This document shows, piece after piece, positions 1 to 8,363 of a DNA stretch of 31,396 nt (position 1 is its first letter; every line of letters starts with the position of its first letter). The position numbers were made by a program, and so were the translations under genes. The notes below the pieces were generated by a model. The model was not told the origin of the DNA and searched no databases. It saw only the letters and a list, made by a program, of their open reading frames with translations. The stretch comes from an uncultured Muribaculaceae bacterium. GTDB taxonomy: Bacteria; Bacteroidota; Bacteroidia; Bacteroidales; Muribaculaceae. The stretch spans positions 1-31,396 of the forward strand of contig CAJLTZ010000021.1 of NCBI GenBank assembly GCA_905209725.1, given 5' to 3'.

Positions 1-4
1 TTTG

Positions 5-3000
5 ATGAAAAAATTAGTACTCTCACTACTGATGACGCTCCTCGCCTTCCCGGCGCTAGCAACAGATCAGATTGTAGCCTTTGTGGCAGAGGGTGCTTCC
101 TATAAAGGAAGCGCCACTGATAAGGTGACAATTAGTAACGGGTCAACCGGAATTATAGGCAAGGACTATACTAAGGCATATATTTGCACCCTTTCGTGGA
201 CTCAAAAAAATAGTAGTCAATCCAAAGTCGATGATGGGTTGGTTAAATGGTATGCAAAAGATATCTTATCCATAACTCCTCTCTCTGGAACTGCTATCAC
301 AAAAATTGTAATCAATGCATCTTCTGCAAAATATGCGAAAGCTTTAGGCACAACTTGCAGCAAAGGCTCAATGTCTTATAAAGATGCGGATACAAAAGTT
401 ACATGGACAGGATCTCAAACGGATTCCTTTACTATTACTGCTTCTGCGCAATGCCGATTATCTTCTGTTGAAGTGTATTACACTGCAGGCACTATTGTTT
501 ACCCCACGGAATGCGCTGATCCAGTCTTCAACATTGACAACAATGCAGAAGTTTATCCCGGACAAACCATCACAGCTACTTGCGCCACATTGGCTTCTAC
601 CGTTAGCATAAATGGTATTGACGGAGAGACTGAATCTGGCAAAGCTACATACACCATTCCTGAGGATGCAGTAGTAGGTTCTACAATAACTGTTACAGCT
701 AAAGCGCATGCGCAGGGAGAAACTGAACTCATTTATTCAAATGAGAAATCTATCACTCTGAAAGTTATAGAAGCACCTAAGGTGTCCATACTTACCCCTG
801 CCATTTTAGGAGTTAAAGATTCAGGTTATATTGAATTCTCACATTCTGACAAATATGCAGATTACAAGATTATCTGTAACCTAACTAACTCTAATATTGG
901 ATGGAATCTTGGAAATAAGAATTTAGGAAAAAACAGCGGTATTATCATCGCTGCCAAAGACGGATATAAAATCAAATCCATTGCATTTAATAATACAAAT
1001 GCAAATGTGAAAATCTTTACAAACGATGAAGCTTACACCAATCTTGCTGCTCTGGCTAATGCAACAGCAATAGCTACACTTCAGCAAACTAATCCTATTT
1101 ATACGTTTAAATCAGACGTGTTCTACTGCGGTGCAAGGCCCACTAATACATCATCGATGAACTTCAGTTCAATCACGGTTGAATTTGAAGCATTGTCTGC
1201 GCCCGAGCCTCCGCAGGAGGTGCATGTCACTTGGACCGGGCTGGAGGGTAATGCCGGCCTTAAGACTGAGCCTATCGCGCTGAAGGTGGAGGGTGAGTTC
1301 CCTCTGGCTGCTACTATCGAACCCGAGGGTGCCGTTGCTTTGGTTGACCTTGTGGCTTCAAGCGATGCGATCAGCGTTGTTAAGAATAGCAATGGCAACT
1401 GGACTGTTACCGGCGCTGCTGTTACTACTGAGCCGGTTTATGTGGAGGCTACCCTTCCTGCCGACAGTAAGCAATATTTCCTCGGCACTGATGAAGCAAC
1501 TGTGGAAACACACAGACTTTATTTCACAGTCGCTGCCAAAGATCCTGTTCCCGCTGCTCCGAAGTTTGTCACCTTCAGCAAGAAGGAGGGTTACTACACC
1601 GAAGGTTCCCTTGATGTTACACTGACTGTAGATCCCGAGGCTTATCCCGAGTGTCAGGTTTACTATACTCTAGATGCTACTCACGCCAGCGAGAAGAAGA
1701 CTCCCTACAATCCCGGTGATGTGATTGAAATCACTCCCGAGGATGGCGCCAACACTGTAACGCTGAATGTTTACGCAGTTAATTCAGAAGGATATGTAAA
1801 GGAGGCTTGCACATATGTGCTGAACGCCACTACATCCGGCATCGGCACACCCTCCGATCCCGAGAAATGGTATCGCGTCAACAACATCAACGAACTACGC
1901 CCCGACCAGGAGCTGATTATTGTTGGCACAAATCACCTTAAAGCGGTATCAACTACTCAGAACAATAACAATCGTGGTGCTGTTGCTGTTACATTCGATG
2001 AGGACGGAGGAATAAGTTTTCTGCCTGAAAATGTTGCCAAGTTCAAACTCTCAGGTGACACTGATAATTGGACACTCTCACCTGTCGACGGAGATGGCAA
2101 TGCTATTGGTTACATGTATACTCAGGGTATTTCGACTGCGACGCCATCAAGCATCTGGCGCACAAATGAGTCTATTGATAATACTATCTCTCAGTCCTGC
2201 TTCACATTCTGCCTGGAATTCGATGCAAATGACAATAATCGGATGAATATTCATTATAATTATGATCCGTCCGACCCATTAAAAAATTATAATGAGTATG
2301 TAGCCTATAACAAATCCTCAAATATTTGGAGCGTTTACAATCCGAATTTCGGCAAAGATGATCCTACTTCTTACGACTCGCCGAGCTTCTTCCAGAAGGG
2401 CAAGGCTTCTACTTTCGAAGTAGTAGAGGACCTCTATCTCTATCAGGAGAAGGAGGAATATGTGGATGATGATGCTGAGGATTTCGCAGGTTACCAGGAG
2501 GCCGCTTACCGTTTCACTTACGATAAGGCTAACAATGAGTATACCCTCTCGCTGCCCGGTCTCGCAGGCCAGTTCTGGATCCGCGACGGCAAGGCTAACC
2601 ATGCCGGCACTTTCTTCGGTACTGACGTGAATGTGGCCAATGTGGCTGACAAACCCGCAGCCGCTCCCCGCCGCGCTGCCGCTTCTCAACTTGATGTCAA
2701 CGGCAACAAATATGTGGAGGGTGAGAATGGTGTTTGGCACAATCTCGTATGGCGCCAGGATGAGCACGCTAAGTTTGACACTCACACCTATAATGCCGAC
2801 GCTACAGTTGCTTCACACAATGCTATCGAGAATCCTACGATAACAGTGAAGTATGTTCCCGGCTCACACACCAATGCACTGATGATGATCACCGGCAACA
2901 ATGTAACAACCGGCGTTGAAGGCATCACGAATGATGTCAACGACGGCGAGGCCGTTTACTTCAACATGCAGGGCCTGCGCGTGAATGAGCCGCAGAAGGG

Positions 3001-3052
3001 TGGCGTTTACGTTCGCATCCAGAACGGCAAGGCTGTGAAGATTACAAAGTAA
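5..3052 (+). CDS. Large secreted multidomain beta-sandwich protein with C-terminal sorting-like tail
   Basis: Predicted exported protein of about 1015 residues; function unknown. A clear signal peptide (Lys-Lys, a hydrophobic stretch, then an Ala-Leu-Ala cleavage site near residue 20) supports the ATG at 5 over the TTG at 2; the upstream region lies outside the window. The body is Thr/Ser/Val-rich and looks like several beta-sandwich modules. Residues around 515-605 (PKFVTFSKKEGYYTEG, then VYYTLD and a closing Tyr) resemble the chitobiase/hexosaminidase C-terminal-like domain common in Bacteroidetes surface proteins. The last 45 or so residues (GVEGI, then YFNMQGLRV, P-x-KGG and a basic end) match the tail of three other secreted proteins here. 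Base composition alternates: about 60-1190 and 1920-2340 are AT-rich, the rest GC-richer, suggesting a mosaic of modules. No catalytic motif was seen. An adhesin or carbohydrate-binding role is only a guess. Confidence 0.85.
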   Translation: MKKLVLSLLMTLLAFPALATDQIVAFVAEGASYKGSATDKVTISNGSTGIIGKDYTKAYICTLSWTQKNSSQSKVDDGLVKWYAKDILSITPLSGTAITKIVINASSAKYAKALGTTCSKGSMSYKDADTKVTWTGSQTDSFTITASAQCRLSSVEVYYTAGTIVYPTECADPVFNIDNNAEVYPGQTITATCATLASTVSINGIDGETESGKATYTIPEDAVVGSTITVTAKAHAQGETELIYSNEKSITLKVIEAPKVSILTPAILGVKDSGYIEFSHSDKYADYKIICNLTNSNIGWNLGNKNLGKNSGIIIAAKDGYKIKSIAFNNTNANVKIFTNDEAYTNLAALANATAIATLQQTNPIYTFKSDVFYCGARPTNTSSMNFSSITVEFEALSAPEPPQEVHVTWTGLEGNAGLKTEPIALKVEGEFPLAATIEPEGAVALVDLVASSDAISVVKNSNGNWTVTGAAVTTEPVYVEATLPADSKQYFLGTDEATVETHRLYFTVAAKDPVPAAPKFVTFSKKEGYYTEGSLDVTLTVDPEAYPECQVYYTLDATHASEKKTPYNPGDVIEITPEDGANTVTLNVYAVNSEGYVKEACTYVLNATTSGIGTPSDPEKWYRVNNINELRPDQELIIVGTNHLKAVSTTQNNNNRGAVAVTFDEDGGISFLPENVAKFKLSGDTDNWTLSPVDGDGNAIGYMYTQGISTATPSSIWRTNESIDNTISQSCFTFCLEFDANDNNRMNIHYNYDPSDPLKNYNEYVAYNKSSNIWSVYNPNFGKDDPTSYDSPSFFQKGKASTFEVVEDLYLYQEKEEYVDDDAEDFAGYQEAAYRFTYDKANNEYTLSLPGLAGQFWIRDGKANHAGTFFGTDVNVANVADKPAAAPRRAAASQLDVNGNKYVEGENGVWHNLVWRQDEHAKFDTHTYNADATVASHNAIENPTITVKYVPGSHTNALMMITGNNVTTGVEGITNDVNDGEAVYFNMQGLRVNEPQKGGVYVRIQNGKAVKITK

Positions 3053-3086
3053 GGGATTGGGAATTGGGGATTAGGAATTGGGATTT
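3053..3086. repeat. Short GGGAATTGG-type tandem repeat
   Basis: Directly after the stop codon lies a run of degenerate 7-8 bp units of the form GGGATTGGGAATTGGGGATT. The reverse complement of the same unit forms the larger array at about 5943-5994. No coding or terminator role is evident. Confidence 0.7.
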
Positions 3087-3090
3087 ATAG

Positions 3091-3129
3091 GCGCTCGGGC
3101 AGATTTGCCCGGGCGCTATTTATTTATTC
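3091..3129 (+). terminator. Intrinsic terminator of the first gene
   Basis: An 11-bp stem (GCGCTCGGGCA with TGCCCGGGCGC, one G-T wobble) with loop GATT is followed by a T-rich run (TATTTATTTATTC). It sits 38 bp after the stop codon, before the convergent gene. Confidence 0.85.
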
Positions 3130-3218
3130 AGTTTTTGTAAGTTCTACTTGGCCGGAGGGCGGGGGGTGGAGAGCGGAAGATGTCCGGTTGGATTGTGAGG
3201 CCAAGGCGATTCCGGAAT

Positions 3219-4895
3219 TTATCGGTAGAGTGGCCCGTGTCGGGAAATGGATACTGCGATATTAAGCCCTTTCAGCTTAAGGAATTGCTCTAATTGTCTG
3301 CTGTTTACGCCGCTTTCCTTGCATTTCGGTCCTAAGATTATCTCCTTGAGAACCAACGGAAATTTAACAATTGCTCTATTATCCTCTCCCCCTTTTCGGC
3401 CGGCTCCTTTCTTGAATATAACCAAAGGATGCACAATGCCGCAGTTGTCATTATATATCCACTTATATTCCACTCCGGCAGGCGCAGCCTTTGCAATGGA
3501 AGAATTGATGTAAAGCAATCGCCATTCCTCCTCAACCTTGAAGCCTTCATCCTTTACGAAGAAATTCCAGATGCTGTCCATTTTAAGAACAAAGTTAAGA
3601 GAACTAACCATCGCAAGCACCTTCAACAGCAGAAAAAACTTCACCACCATATTATTGCTTCCATAAGAGATGGGCGCCAGAATAAAATTTTTGTTGCTGC
3701 GCAGTTTCGCGACATCAGAAATCCCATATATGAGGCTAACGCCATCGCCGTCATTCCCTCCATATAGACGCCACATGGTGAGGTCATCCTTTTTTGATTC
3801 TTCGCATAATGACAGTATGAAATTGGTGTTATATTTCTCCAGTCGGTCAGGTGGCAGTGATGTGAGTGAGGCGAAGTGATTGCCAAGGCACTTGTTAAGG
3901 AAGAGTCCCTCCATTTTATCATTCATGCCGGCCAATCCTAACATACTCTCCTCTCCGTCGTTAATGTTGGAGAATAATCTATTTACAGATGTAAACCTGC
4001 AGAAACAAGCCCCATCTATAAGAGCCTTATCATCATTGTCGTTACGGAAATGACCGTTCTTGTCATAATAAATCATATCCCAGACCAACTGGGACTGCTG
4101 ACTCAAGTCGGGAAAGACATTGAAGCCGTCATTTGTTATGGACTTCGCAAATTTATTTTGACGCAAATGTTCGCTGATTTTTTCAAGCATTCCGCGAAGT
4201 TCTGTTTTGTTGATATAACTATTGTCAGGATATTCGCTTTCAGGAATTAATTCTTGTTCTAAGGCAAATTCGTTTATGCACTTAAGCAAATTTTCAAGGC
4301 TGATTGATTTTCCTGATTTGTCCTTTTGCCCATCAAGAATATTTTCAATCATGTCAAGATATGATTTCACAAAATCCTCAGAGTTGAATCCGACAATCAT
4401 TTTGCGAATCGGGGATAAGCACTCAATGAACTGTGCCGTTTCAATCAATTGCCAATCCTCTTTTCTTTTGCCTCGCAACTCATAGTCAGGATAGTGTTCC
4501 TTTATCACATCGGTGAAATGCGAACGAGGATCAAAAACTTCCATATCCGCGATTTCCACCTCGCCGGTCTTGAAATAGTCCTTGCCATCCGGTCCATATG
4601 GTTTTGAAGGAGGCAAAGTTAGAATCACTCCAAGTGTGGCTCCTGATGATTCCACCATCCTTCTTACTCTTATTTTTACATTAGAGCGCTTAGAACTTAA
4701 ACCTGACTTTATCTCAAATACAGCCAACAAATGCTCCACATCCGGGGCATCAGGATTGATAGGATCCTTTTCAGAATAATACACGGCCAAATCGGCATAC
4801 ATTTTCTGCCAGCGGCCCGAAAGCACCATCACATCGGTTTTAACTATCAGCCCCTGCTGCTCGAGGGCTTCCACAAATTCTCTTAGTTTCATCAT
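3219..4895 (-). CDS. PD-(D/E)xK nuclease-like domain fused to a DUF2971-like domain
   Basis: A 558-residue soluble protein with no signal peptide. Residues about 25-95 look like the restriction-endonuclease fold seen at the N terminus of type I HsdR subunits: Asp35 in YADLAVYY, then Glu61-x-Lys63 in AVFEIKSG, then a basic helix and a hydrophobic strand (LGVILTLPP). The middle (about 130-290) is helical and unassigned. From about residue 299 the pattern CRFTSVNRL, FILSLCEES, LTMWRLYGG..GVSL, VEEEWRLL and IILGPKC matches the layout of DUF2971 proteins, whose function is poorly known. The gene is visibly AT-richer than the 5-13 kb genes and stands alone, flanked by repeats, which suggests horizontal acquisition. 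Start codons at 4895 and 4892 are both possible. A nuclease or antiphage role is inference; the DUF2971 assignment is by recall of the motif pattern. Confidence 0.75.
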   Translation of the reverse strand: MMKLREFVEALEQQGLIVKTDVMVLSGRWQKMYADLAVYYSEKDPINPDAPDVEHLLAVFEIKSGLSSKRSNVKIRVRRMVESSGATLGVILTLPPSKPYGPDGKDYFKTGEVEIADMEVFDPRSHFTDVIKEHYPDYELRGKRKEDWQLIETAQFIECLSPIRKMIVGFNSEDFVKSYLDMIENILDGQKDKSGKSISLENLLKCINEFALEQELIPESEYPDNSYINKTELRGMLEKISEHLRQNKFAKSITNDGFNVFPDLSQQSQLVWDMIYYDKNGHFRNDNDDKALIDGACFCRFTSVNRLFSNINDGEESMLGLAGMNDKMEGLFLNKCLGNHFASLTSLPPDRLEKYNTNFILSLCEESKKDDLTMWRLYGGNDGDGVSLIYGISDVAKLRSNKNFILAPISYGSNNMVVKFFLLLKVLAMVSSLNFVLKMDSIWNFFVKDEGFKVEEEWRLLYINSSIAKAAPAGVEYKWIYNDNCGIVHPLVIFKKGAGRKGGEDNRAIVKFPLVLKEIILGPKCKESGVNSRQLEQFLKLKGLNIAVSISRHGPLYR

Positions 4896-5063
4896 TGATA
4901 TAGTTTAATCTATCTATAAGTAGGAGCAGATTCTGAAAAAATCAAACGGTTAAAGAAATTCTCATGCATCAGTCAAGATATGCAAAAAGTTTTCTGCCTA
5001 ACAAATGAAATCTAATGAATATGATTTTGGAGGGCATCGTTCATTTTTTCTTGCCGGCTATTC

Positions 5064-5118
5064 GAGCAACGCAAGCGTTGCTCCGCTCAACCGAGCCTCG
5101 GCCTGCGGCCGAAGGCTC
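5064..5118. repeat. Two adjacent GC-rich hairpins
   Basis: GAGCAACGC (5064-5072) faces GCGTTGCTC (5075-5083). GAGCCTCGGCC (5093-5103) pairs with GGCCGAAGGCTC (5107-5118) with one bulged A. The pair lies in the 367-bp gene-free stretch 4896-5262, in which I see no credible gene. It resembles a REP/BIME-type pair of intergenic hairpins; neither is followed by a clear T-run. Confidence 0.6.
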
Positions 5119-5152
5119 CGCAAGCCCGGAATTAGCGGCTGAAAAGAAGCCG

Positions 5153-5245
5153 CCTCCTGTTCCTACTGTTCTCCTGTCAAAAAGAAGCAACCTCCTGTTC
5201 CTACTGTTCTCCTGTCAAAAAAGTAAGGCTCTTCTGTCAAAGAAG
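5153..5245. repeat. 38-bp direct repeat plus a decayed third unit
   Basis: A 31-bp sequence starting CCTCCTGTTCCTACTG occurs at 5153-5183 and again at 5191-5221 (period 38), each ending in CTCCTGTCAAAAA. A partial third copy (CTTCTGTCAAAGAAG) is at 5231-5245. It lies just downstream of the minus-strand lipoprotein gene stop at 5263. Confidence 0.8.
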
Positions 5246-5262
5246 ATATGGCTCTACTGTCG

Positions 5263-5895
5263 TTAGAAGGGGAGGCCGGTGGCGAGGTAGCCCACGCGGG
5301 CAGTTTTAAGCATGGCGGCTCTCGGTGGATGCTTCTGGTCAATAAGCGCTTGTGCCAATGCATCGCTGATGTCGCTTTCGTCCACTCCGATCCAGATACC
5401 GTTCCATGTCCAATACCACATGCCGGTCTCATCCATCCCGGCCCATTCCGACCTCACACCGGGCAGTGCCAACACTTTCTCAAAGGAGTCGCCCATGCAC
5501 AGGAGGCCGGATTGAGTTTTGACTCCGATTGCGGGGCTTTCCAAAACTATCACATCCACTTTCCCCTCCATGAAGTCATAGACAGTGAAGATGGGGTCCA
5601 TGTTGCGGAGGAAGGTGACGGCGGTGGCGTCGGGAGTCTCGGCGGGCACCTGCGCATCGTAGAGGTCGGGGCAGCGTTCGGGAATATCCGACAGCGCCAT
5701 TCCAACATGCACGGGGCCGATGGAATCGGCGGTGAGGTAATAGCCGCTCTCTATGGAGTCGGGGAGGAGTTCGGCCTGTTCTGTGGAGTCAGTGAGTGCT
5801 GAGGCGGAATTGTCGGCAGTCTTTTTGCTTCCGCATGAAGATAGGCAACCGGCGGCAACGATAGCCAGAGTTGCAAGAGATATGAGTGATTTCAT
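5263..5895 (-). CDS. Predicted lipoprotein of unknown function
   Basis: A 210-residue protein with a short hydrophobic N terminus and candidate lipobox cysteines at VAAGC and, a few residues later, LSSC followed by GSKK; it is therefore probably an envelope lipoprotein. After a low-complexity acidic linker, the segment IGPVHVGMALSDIPERCPDLYD resembles the opening of small periplasmic domains that begin with a Gly-Met turn before a helix. The rest (YWTWNGIWIGVDE near residue 170) is a compact alpha/beta domain that I do not recognise. The start ATG at 5895 abuts an array of 8-bp repeats whose last unit supplies the A and T of the start codon. No promoter of the usual Bacteroidetes type is visible within the repeats, so expression signals are unclear. 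Confidence 0.75.
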   Translation of the reverse strand: MKSLISLATLAIVAAGCLSSCGSKKTADNSASALTDSTEQAELLPDSIESGYYLTADSIGPVHVGMALSDIPERCPDLYDAQVPAETPDATAVTFLRNMDPIFTVYDFMEGKVDVIVLESPAIGVKTQSGLLCMGDSFEKVLALPGVRSEWAGMDETGMWYWTWNGIWIGVDESDISDALAQALIDQKHPPRAAMLKTARVGYLATGLPF

Positions 5896-5938
5896 GAGTT
5901 GATGAGTTGATGAGTTGATGAGTTGATGAGTTGATGAG
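5894..5938. repeat. Tandem 8-bp repeat (ATGAGTTG) touching the lipoprotein start codon
   Basis: Five complete copies of ATGAGTTG (5894-5933) and a partial sixth occupy the leader directly upstream of the minus-strand start codon at 5895; read on the minus strand the unit is CAACTCAT. A change of one copy would alter the spacing between any upstream signal and the start codon by 8 bp. Confidence 0.9.
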
Positions 5939-5942
5939 AACT

Positions 5943-5994
5943 CCTAATTCCTAATTCCCAATTCCCAATTCCTAATTCCCAATTCCTAATTCCC
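5943..5994. repeat. CCTAATTC/CCAATTC tandem array
   Basis: Seven degenerate 7-8 bp units alternating CCTAATTC and CCAATTC fill the gap between the antiporter stop (6004) and the lipoprotein leader. The unit is the reverse complement of the short array at 3053-3086. Confidence 0.85.
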
Positions 5995-6003
5995 GAAGGG
6001 AAT

Positions 6004-8340
6004 TCATTTCATTTTGCGGGTGAATTTGGGGTCGCCTACCACCCAGGCCACGTCGCCGGCCAGAAGGACCAGGTCGGGGGAGGGGTCGAAGTATTCATCG
6101 CCGCGCTTCACCTTCACGAGCATCGAGTAATAGTCGTGGAGGAAGTCGGTGTTCTTAAGCGGCACATTTATGATTGGCGAATTTTCAGAGAGGAGCACGC
6201 TGGAGAGCACGGCCTGTTCGCGCTGTTGGGGCGGCATGGAGAGCGCGGCGGCGTCGGCCAGTTCGAGGTCGTGGTTGAGATGGCGCAGTTGCTCGTCGTT
6301 GCCAATCACGCCAAGGATATCTCCGGGGAAAATGCGGGCATCTTTCGAGGGGAGGGGCATATAGTCCTCGCCTCGCTGGATGCTGGAGACGCTCACGCCA
6401 TAGTCGCGGCGCAGGCCGGAGTCCATCAGGCGTTCGCCCACGAATGGGCAACTCGGAGTGATTTCGATGAAGGCCTGGTGCATGTCGTCAACAAGGTTGT
6501 TGTTGACGCCGAGGCGCGTGTTCTCGCGGATGTTGAGGTTGTCGATGAATTTCTGTTCGATATGGTTGTAGCGCTTCTTCAACTTCGAACCGGCGAAGAG
6601 GAGCACGAGCACGAAGCAGCCGGCGCCCACAAGCCAGCCGGTGAGAGAGGAATAGGCCACGGTGGTGAAATATACGATGAAGAAGAGCGCCACAAGGTAG
6701 CGGATGATGCGCATGGCGAGGAGAGGCACGTCGTAGAAGGCGGCCGTGGAGTGCAGTTTAATCTTCTCGCCGGGTTTGGTGCTGCTGAAGCAGAGGGCGA
6801 TGAGGAAGGGGAGCATAGCCGCGATGGTGATCACGGTGGCAAGCAGATGGCCGATGTTCTGGAAATACTTCTCAAGCAGCGGGAAGAGGAACATCTGCGA
6901 GATGAGGATTTCGGCGAGGAGGATTACGGAATAGAGCACCACGCGCCAGAGGTAGCGGCTTATGATGGCCTTCCAGAGGGAGCGGGTCTCGTTGCTGTCG
7001 TAGTTCTGGCCGGAATAGCGGTCGATGAGGAAGCGGAGGCCTGCGGGCAGGTGTCGCTCCACGAAACTGGCGGCGCCGTCGCTCATCTTGATGAAATATG
7101 GGGTGGTGAAGATGGTGAGCACCGACACGGCCACGATGATAGGATAGATGCGGGTGTCGAGCACTCCGAGCGACATGCCGAGCGAGGCGATGATGAAAGA
7201 GAACTCACCGATCTGGGTAAGCGTAAAACCGCTCTCGATGGCCACGCGGAGGTTCTGACCGGTGACGAGCATTCCGAGCGTGCCGAAGAATATCATGCCT
7301 ATTATCACCACGGCGGCGAGCAGCAGGATCTGCCACCAGAACTGCACGATGACGTGGGGATTCACCATCATGCCCACGGAGATGAAGAACACGGCTCCGA
7401 AAAGATTCTTCACCGGCGCGATCACCTTCTCGATCTTTTCAGCGAGCATGGTGCCGGCGAGGATGGAGCCCATCACAAATGCTCCGAGTTCGAGCGAAAA
7501 TCCGCAGATTACGCTGAACACGGCCATCGAGAAGCAGAGGCCCATGGAGACTACGAGCGTGGTTTCATCGTTGAGGTAGCGGCGCGACTTCATCAGGAAG
7601 GAGGGGAGCACGTAGACGCCCACCACAAACCAGATGATGAGGAAGAAGAGCAACTTGCCGATGCAGAGGAGAAGTTCGCTGCCCTGCACGTTGCCCACAG
7701 CCAGCGAGGAGAGGAGCACAAGCATCAGCACGGCGAAAAGGTCCTCGATGATGAGCACGGCGAGCACGAGGGTGGCGAATTTGCGTTGCCGCATCCCCAA
7801 GTCGGTGAGCGCCTTCATGATGATGGTGGTCGACGACATGGATATCATGCCTCCGAGGAAGATGCGGTTGATCATGTTGAGTCCCAACACATAGCCGATG
7901 CCGAATCCGGCGAAAGTCATTCCGGTGATTATTATCAGGGCGGTGACGGCCGCCGATGATCCGCTGTTGAGAAGTTTGCGGAAAGAGAACTCAAGGCCGA
8001 TGCTGAACATCAGCACCACGATGCCCAATTCGGCCCAGAACTGGATATTGCCAGGGTTGGCGATGGAGGGGAGATATTCGAAATTGGGACCTGCGATGAA
8101 ACCTGCGATGATATAGCCGAGCACCACCGGCTGCTTCATCTTCTTGAAGAGGAGCGTCACGATGGCTCCGAGCAGAAGAATCCAGGCGAGGTCGGCTATC
8201 AGGCCGTTGGTGTGTTCTTCGGCGGGGGTCGGTTTGTCGTCGGGGTCAATCTCCTGATGGATGGCAGTCATGTCGGCCTGCACTGTCTGCTCCTCGGGGA
8301 GCGCGGCGGCTATGGCGGCATCGGTGGGCAGGAATATCAT
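6004..8340 (-). CDS. Monovalent cation:proton antiporter, CPA2/KefB type, with C-terminal TrkA-C-like domains
   Basis: A 778-residue inner-membrane protein. After a 45-residue polar N terminus comes a 12-13-helix sodium/proton exchanger domain (about 50-430) with family hallmarks: LGYIIAGFIAGP, a LGIVVLMFSIGLEFS helix, and the SMSSTTIIMKALTD plus IIEDLFAVLML segments carrying the acidic residue used in ion exchange. A second membrane block of about four helices (about 470-600) follows. The cytosolic end holds a TrkA-C-like domain (about 630-705, RLMDSGLRRDYGVSV and FPGDILGVIGN) and a second related half ending LLAGDVAWVVGDP. There is no TrkA-N nucleotide-binding domain of the KefC type. It likely exchanges K+ or Na+ for H+ in pH or osmotic control. 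It lies 23 bp downstream of the dacB-like gene on the same strand, so the two are probably co-transcribed. The ion is not predictable from sequence. Confidence 0.92.
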   Translation of the reverse strand: MIFLPTDAAIAAALPEEQTVQADMTAIHQEIDPDDKPTPAEEHTNGLIADLAWILLLGAIVTLLFKKMKQPVVLGYIIAGFIAGPNFEYLPSIANPGNIQFWAELGIVVLMFSIGLEFSFRKLLNSGSSAAVTALIIITGMTFAGFGIGYVLGLNMINRIFLGGMISMSSTTIIMKALTDLGMRQRKFATLVLAVLIIEDLFAVLMLVLLSSLAVGNVQGSELLLCIGKLLFFLIIWFVVGVYVLPSFLMKSRRYLNDETTLVVSMGLCFSMAVFSVICGFSLELGAFVMGSILAGTMLAEKIEKVIAPVKNLFGAVFFISVGMMVNPHVIVQFWWQILLLAAVVIIGMIFFGTLGMLVTGQNLRVAIESGFTLTQIGEFSFIIASLGMSLGVLDTRIYPIIVAVSVLTIFTTPYFIKMSDGAASFVERHLPAGLRFLIDRYSGQNYDSNETRSLWKAIISRYLWRVVLYSVILLAEILISQMFLFPLLEKYFQNIGHLLATVITIAAMLPFLIALCFSSTKPGEKIKLHSTAAFYDVPLLAMRIIRYLVALFFIVYFTTVAYSSLTGWLVGAGCFVLVLLFAGSKLKKRYNHIEQKFIDNLNIRENTRLGVNNNLVDDMHQAFIEITPSCPFVGERLMDSGLRRDYGVSVSSIQRGEDYMPLPSKDARIFPGDILGVIGNDEQLRHLNHDLELADAAALSMPPQQREQAVLSSVLLSENSPIINVPLKNTDFLHDYYSMLVKVKRGDEYFDPSPDLVLLAGDVAWVVGDPKFTRKMK

Positions 8341-8363
8341 ATGGAAGGGTTATATAATCGTGA

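Noticed and set aside
5153..5245. CRISPR-like direct repeats
   Set aside because: Only two good copies with a 7-bp spacer, no cas genes, and the third unit is degenerate; this is a simple duplication.
6136..7959. 607-residue plus-strand open frame opposite the antiporter gene
   Set aside because: Extremely rich in His, Glu, Asp and Gly with no domain. It is a frame kept open by the GC-rich codon use of the real minus-strand membrane protein.
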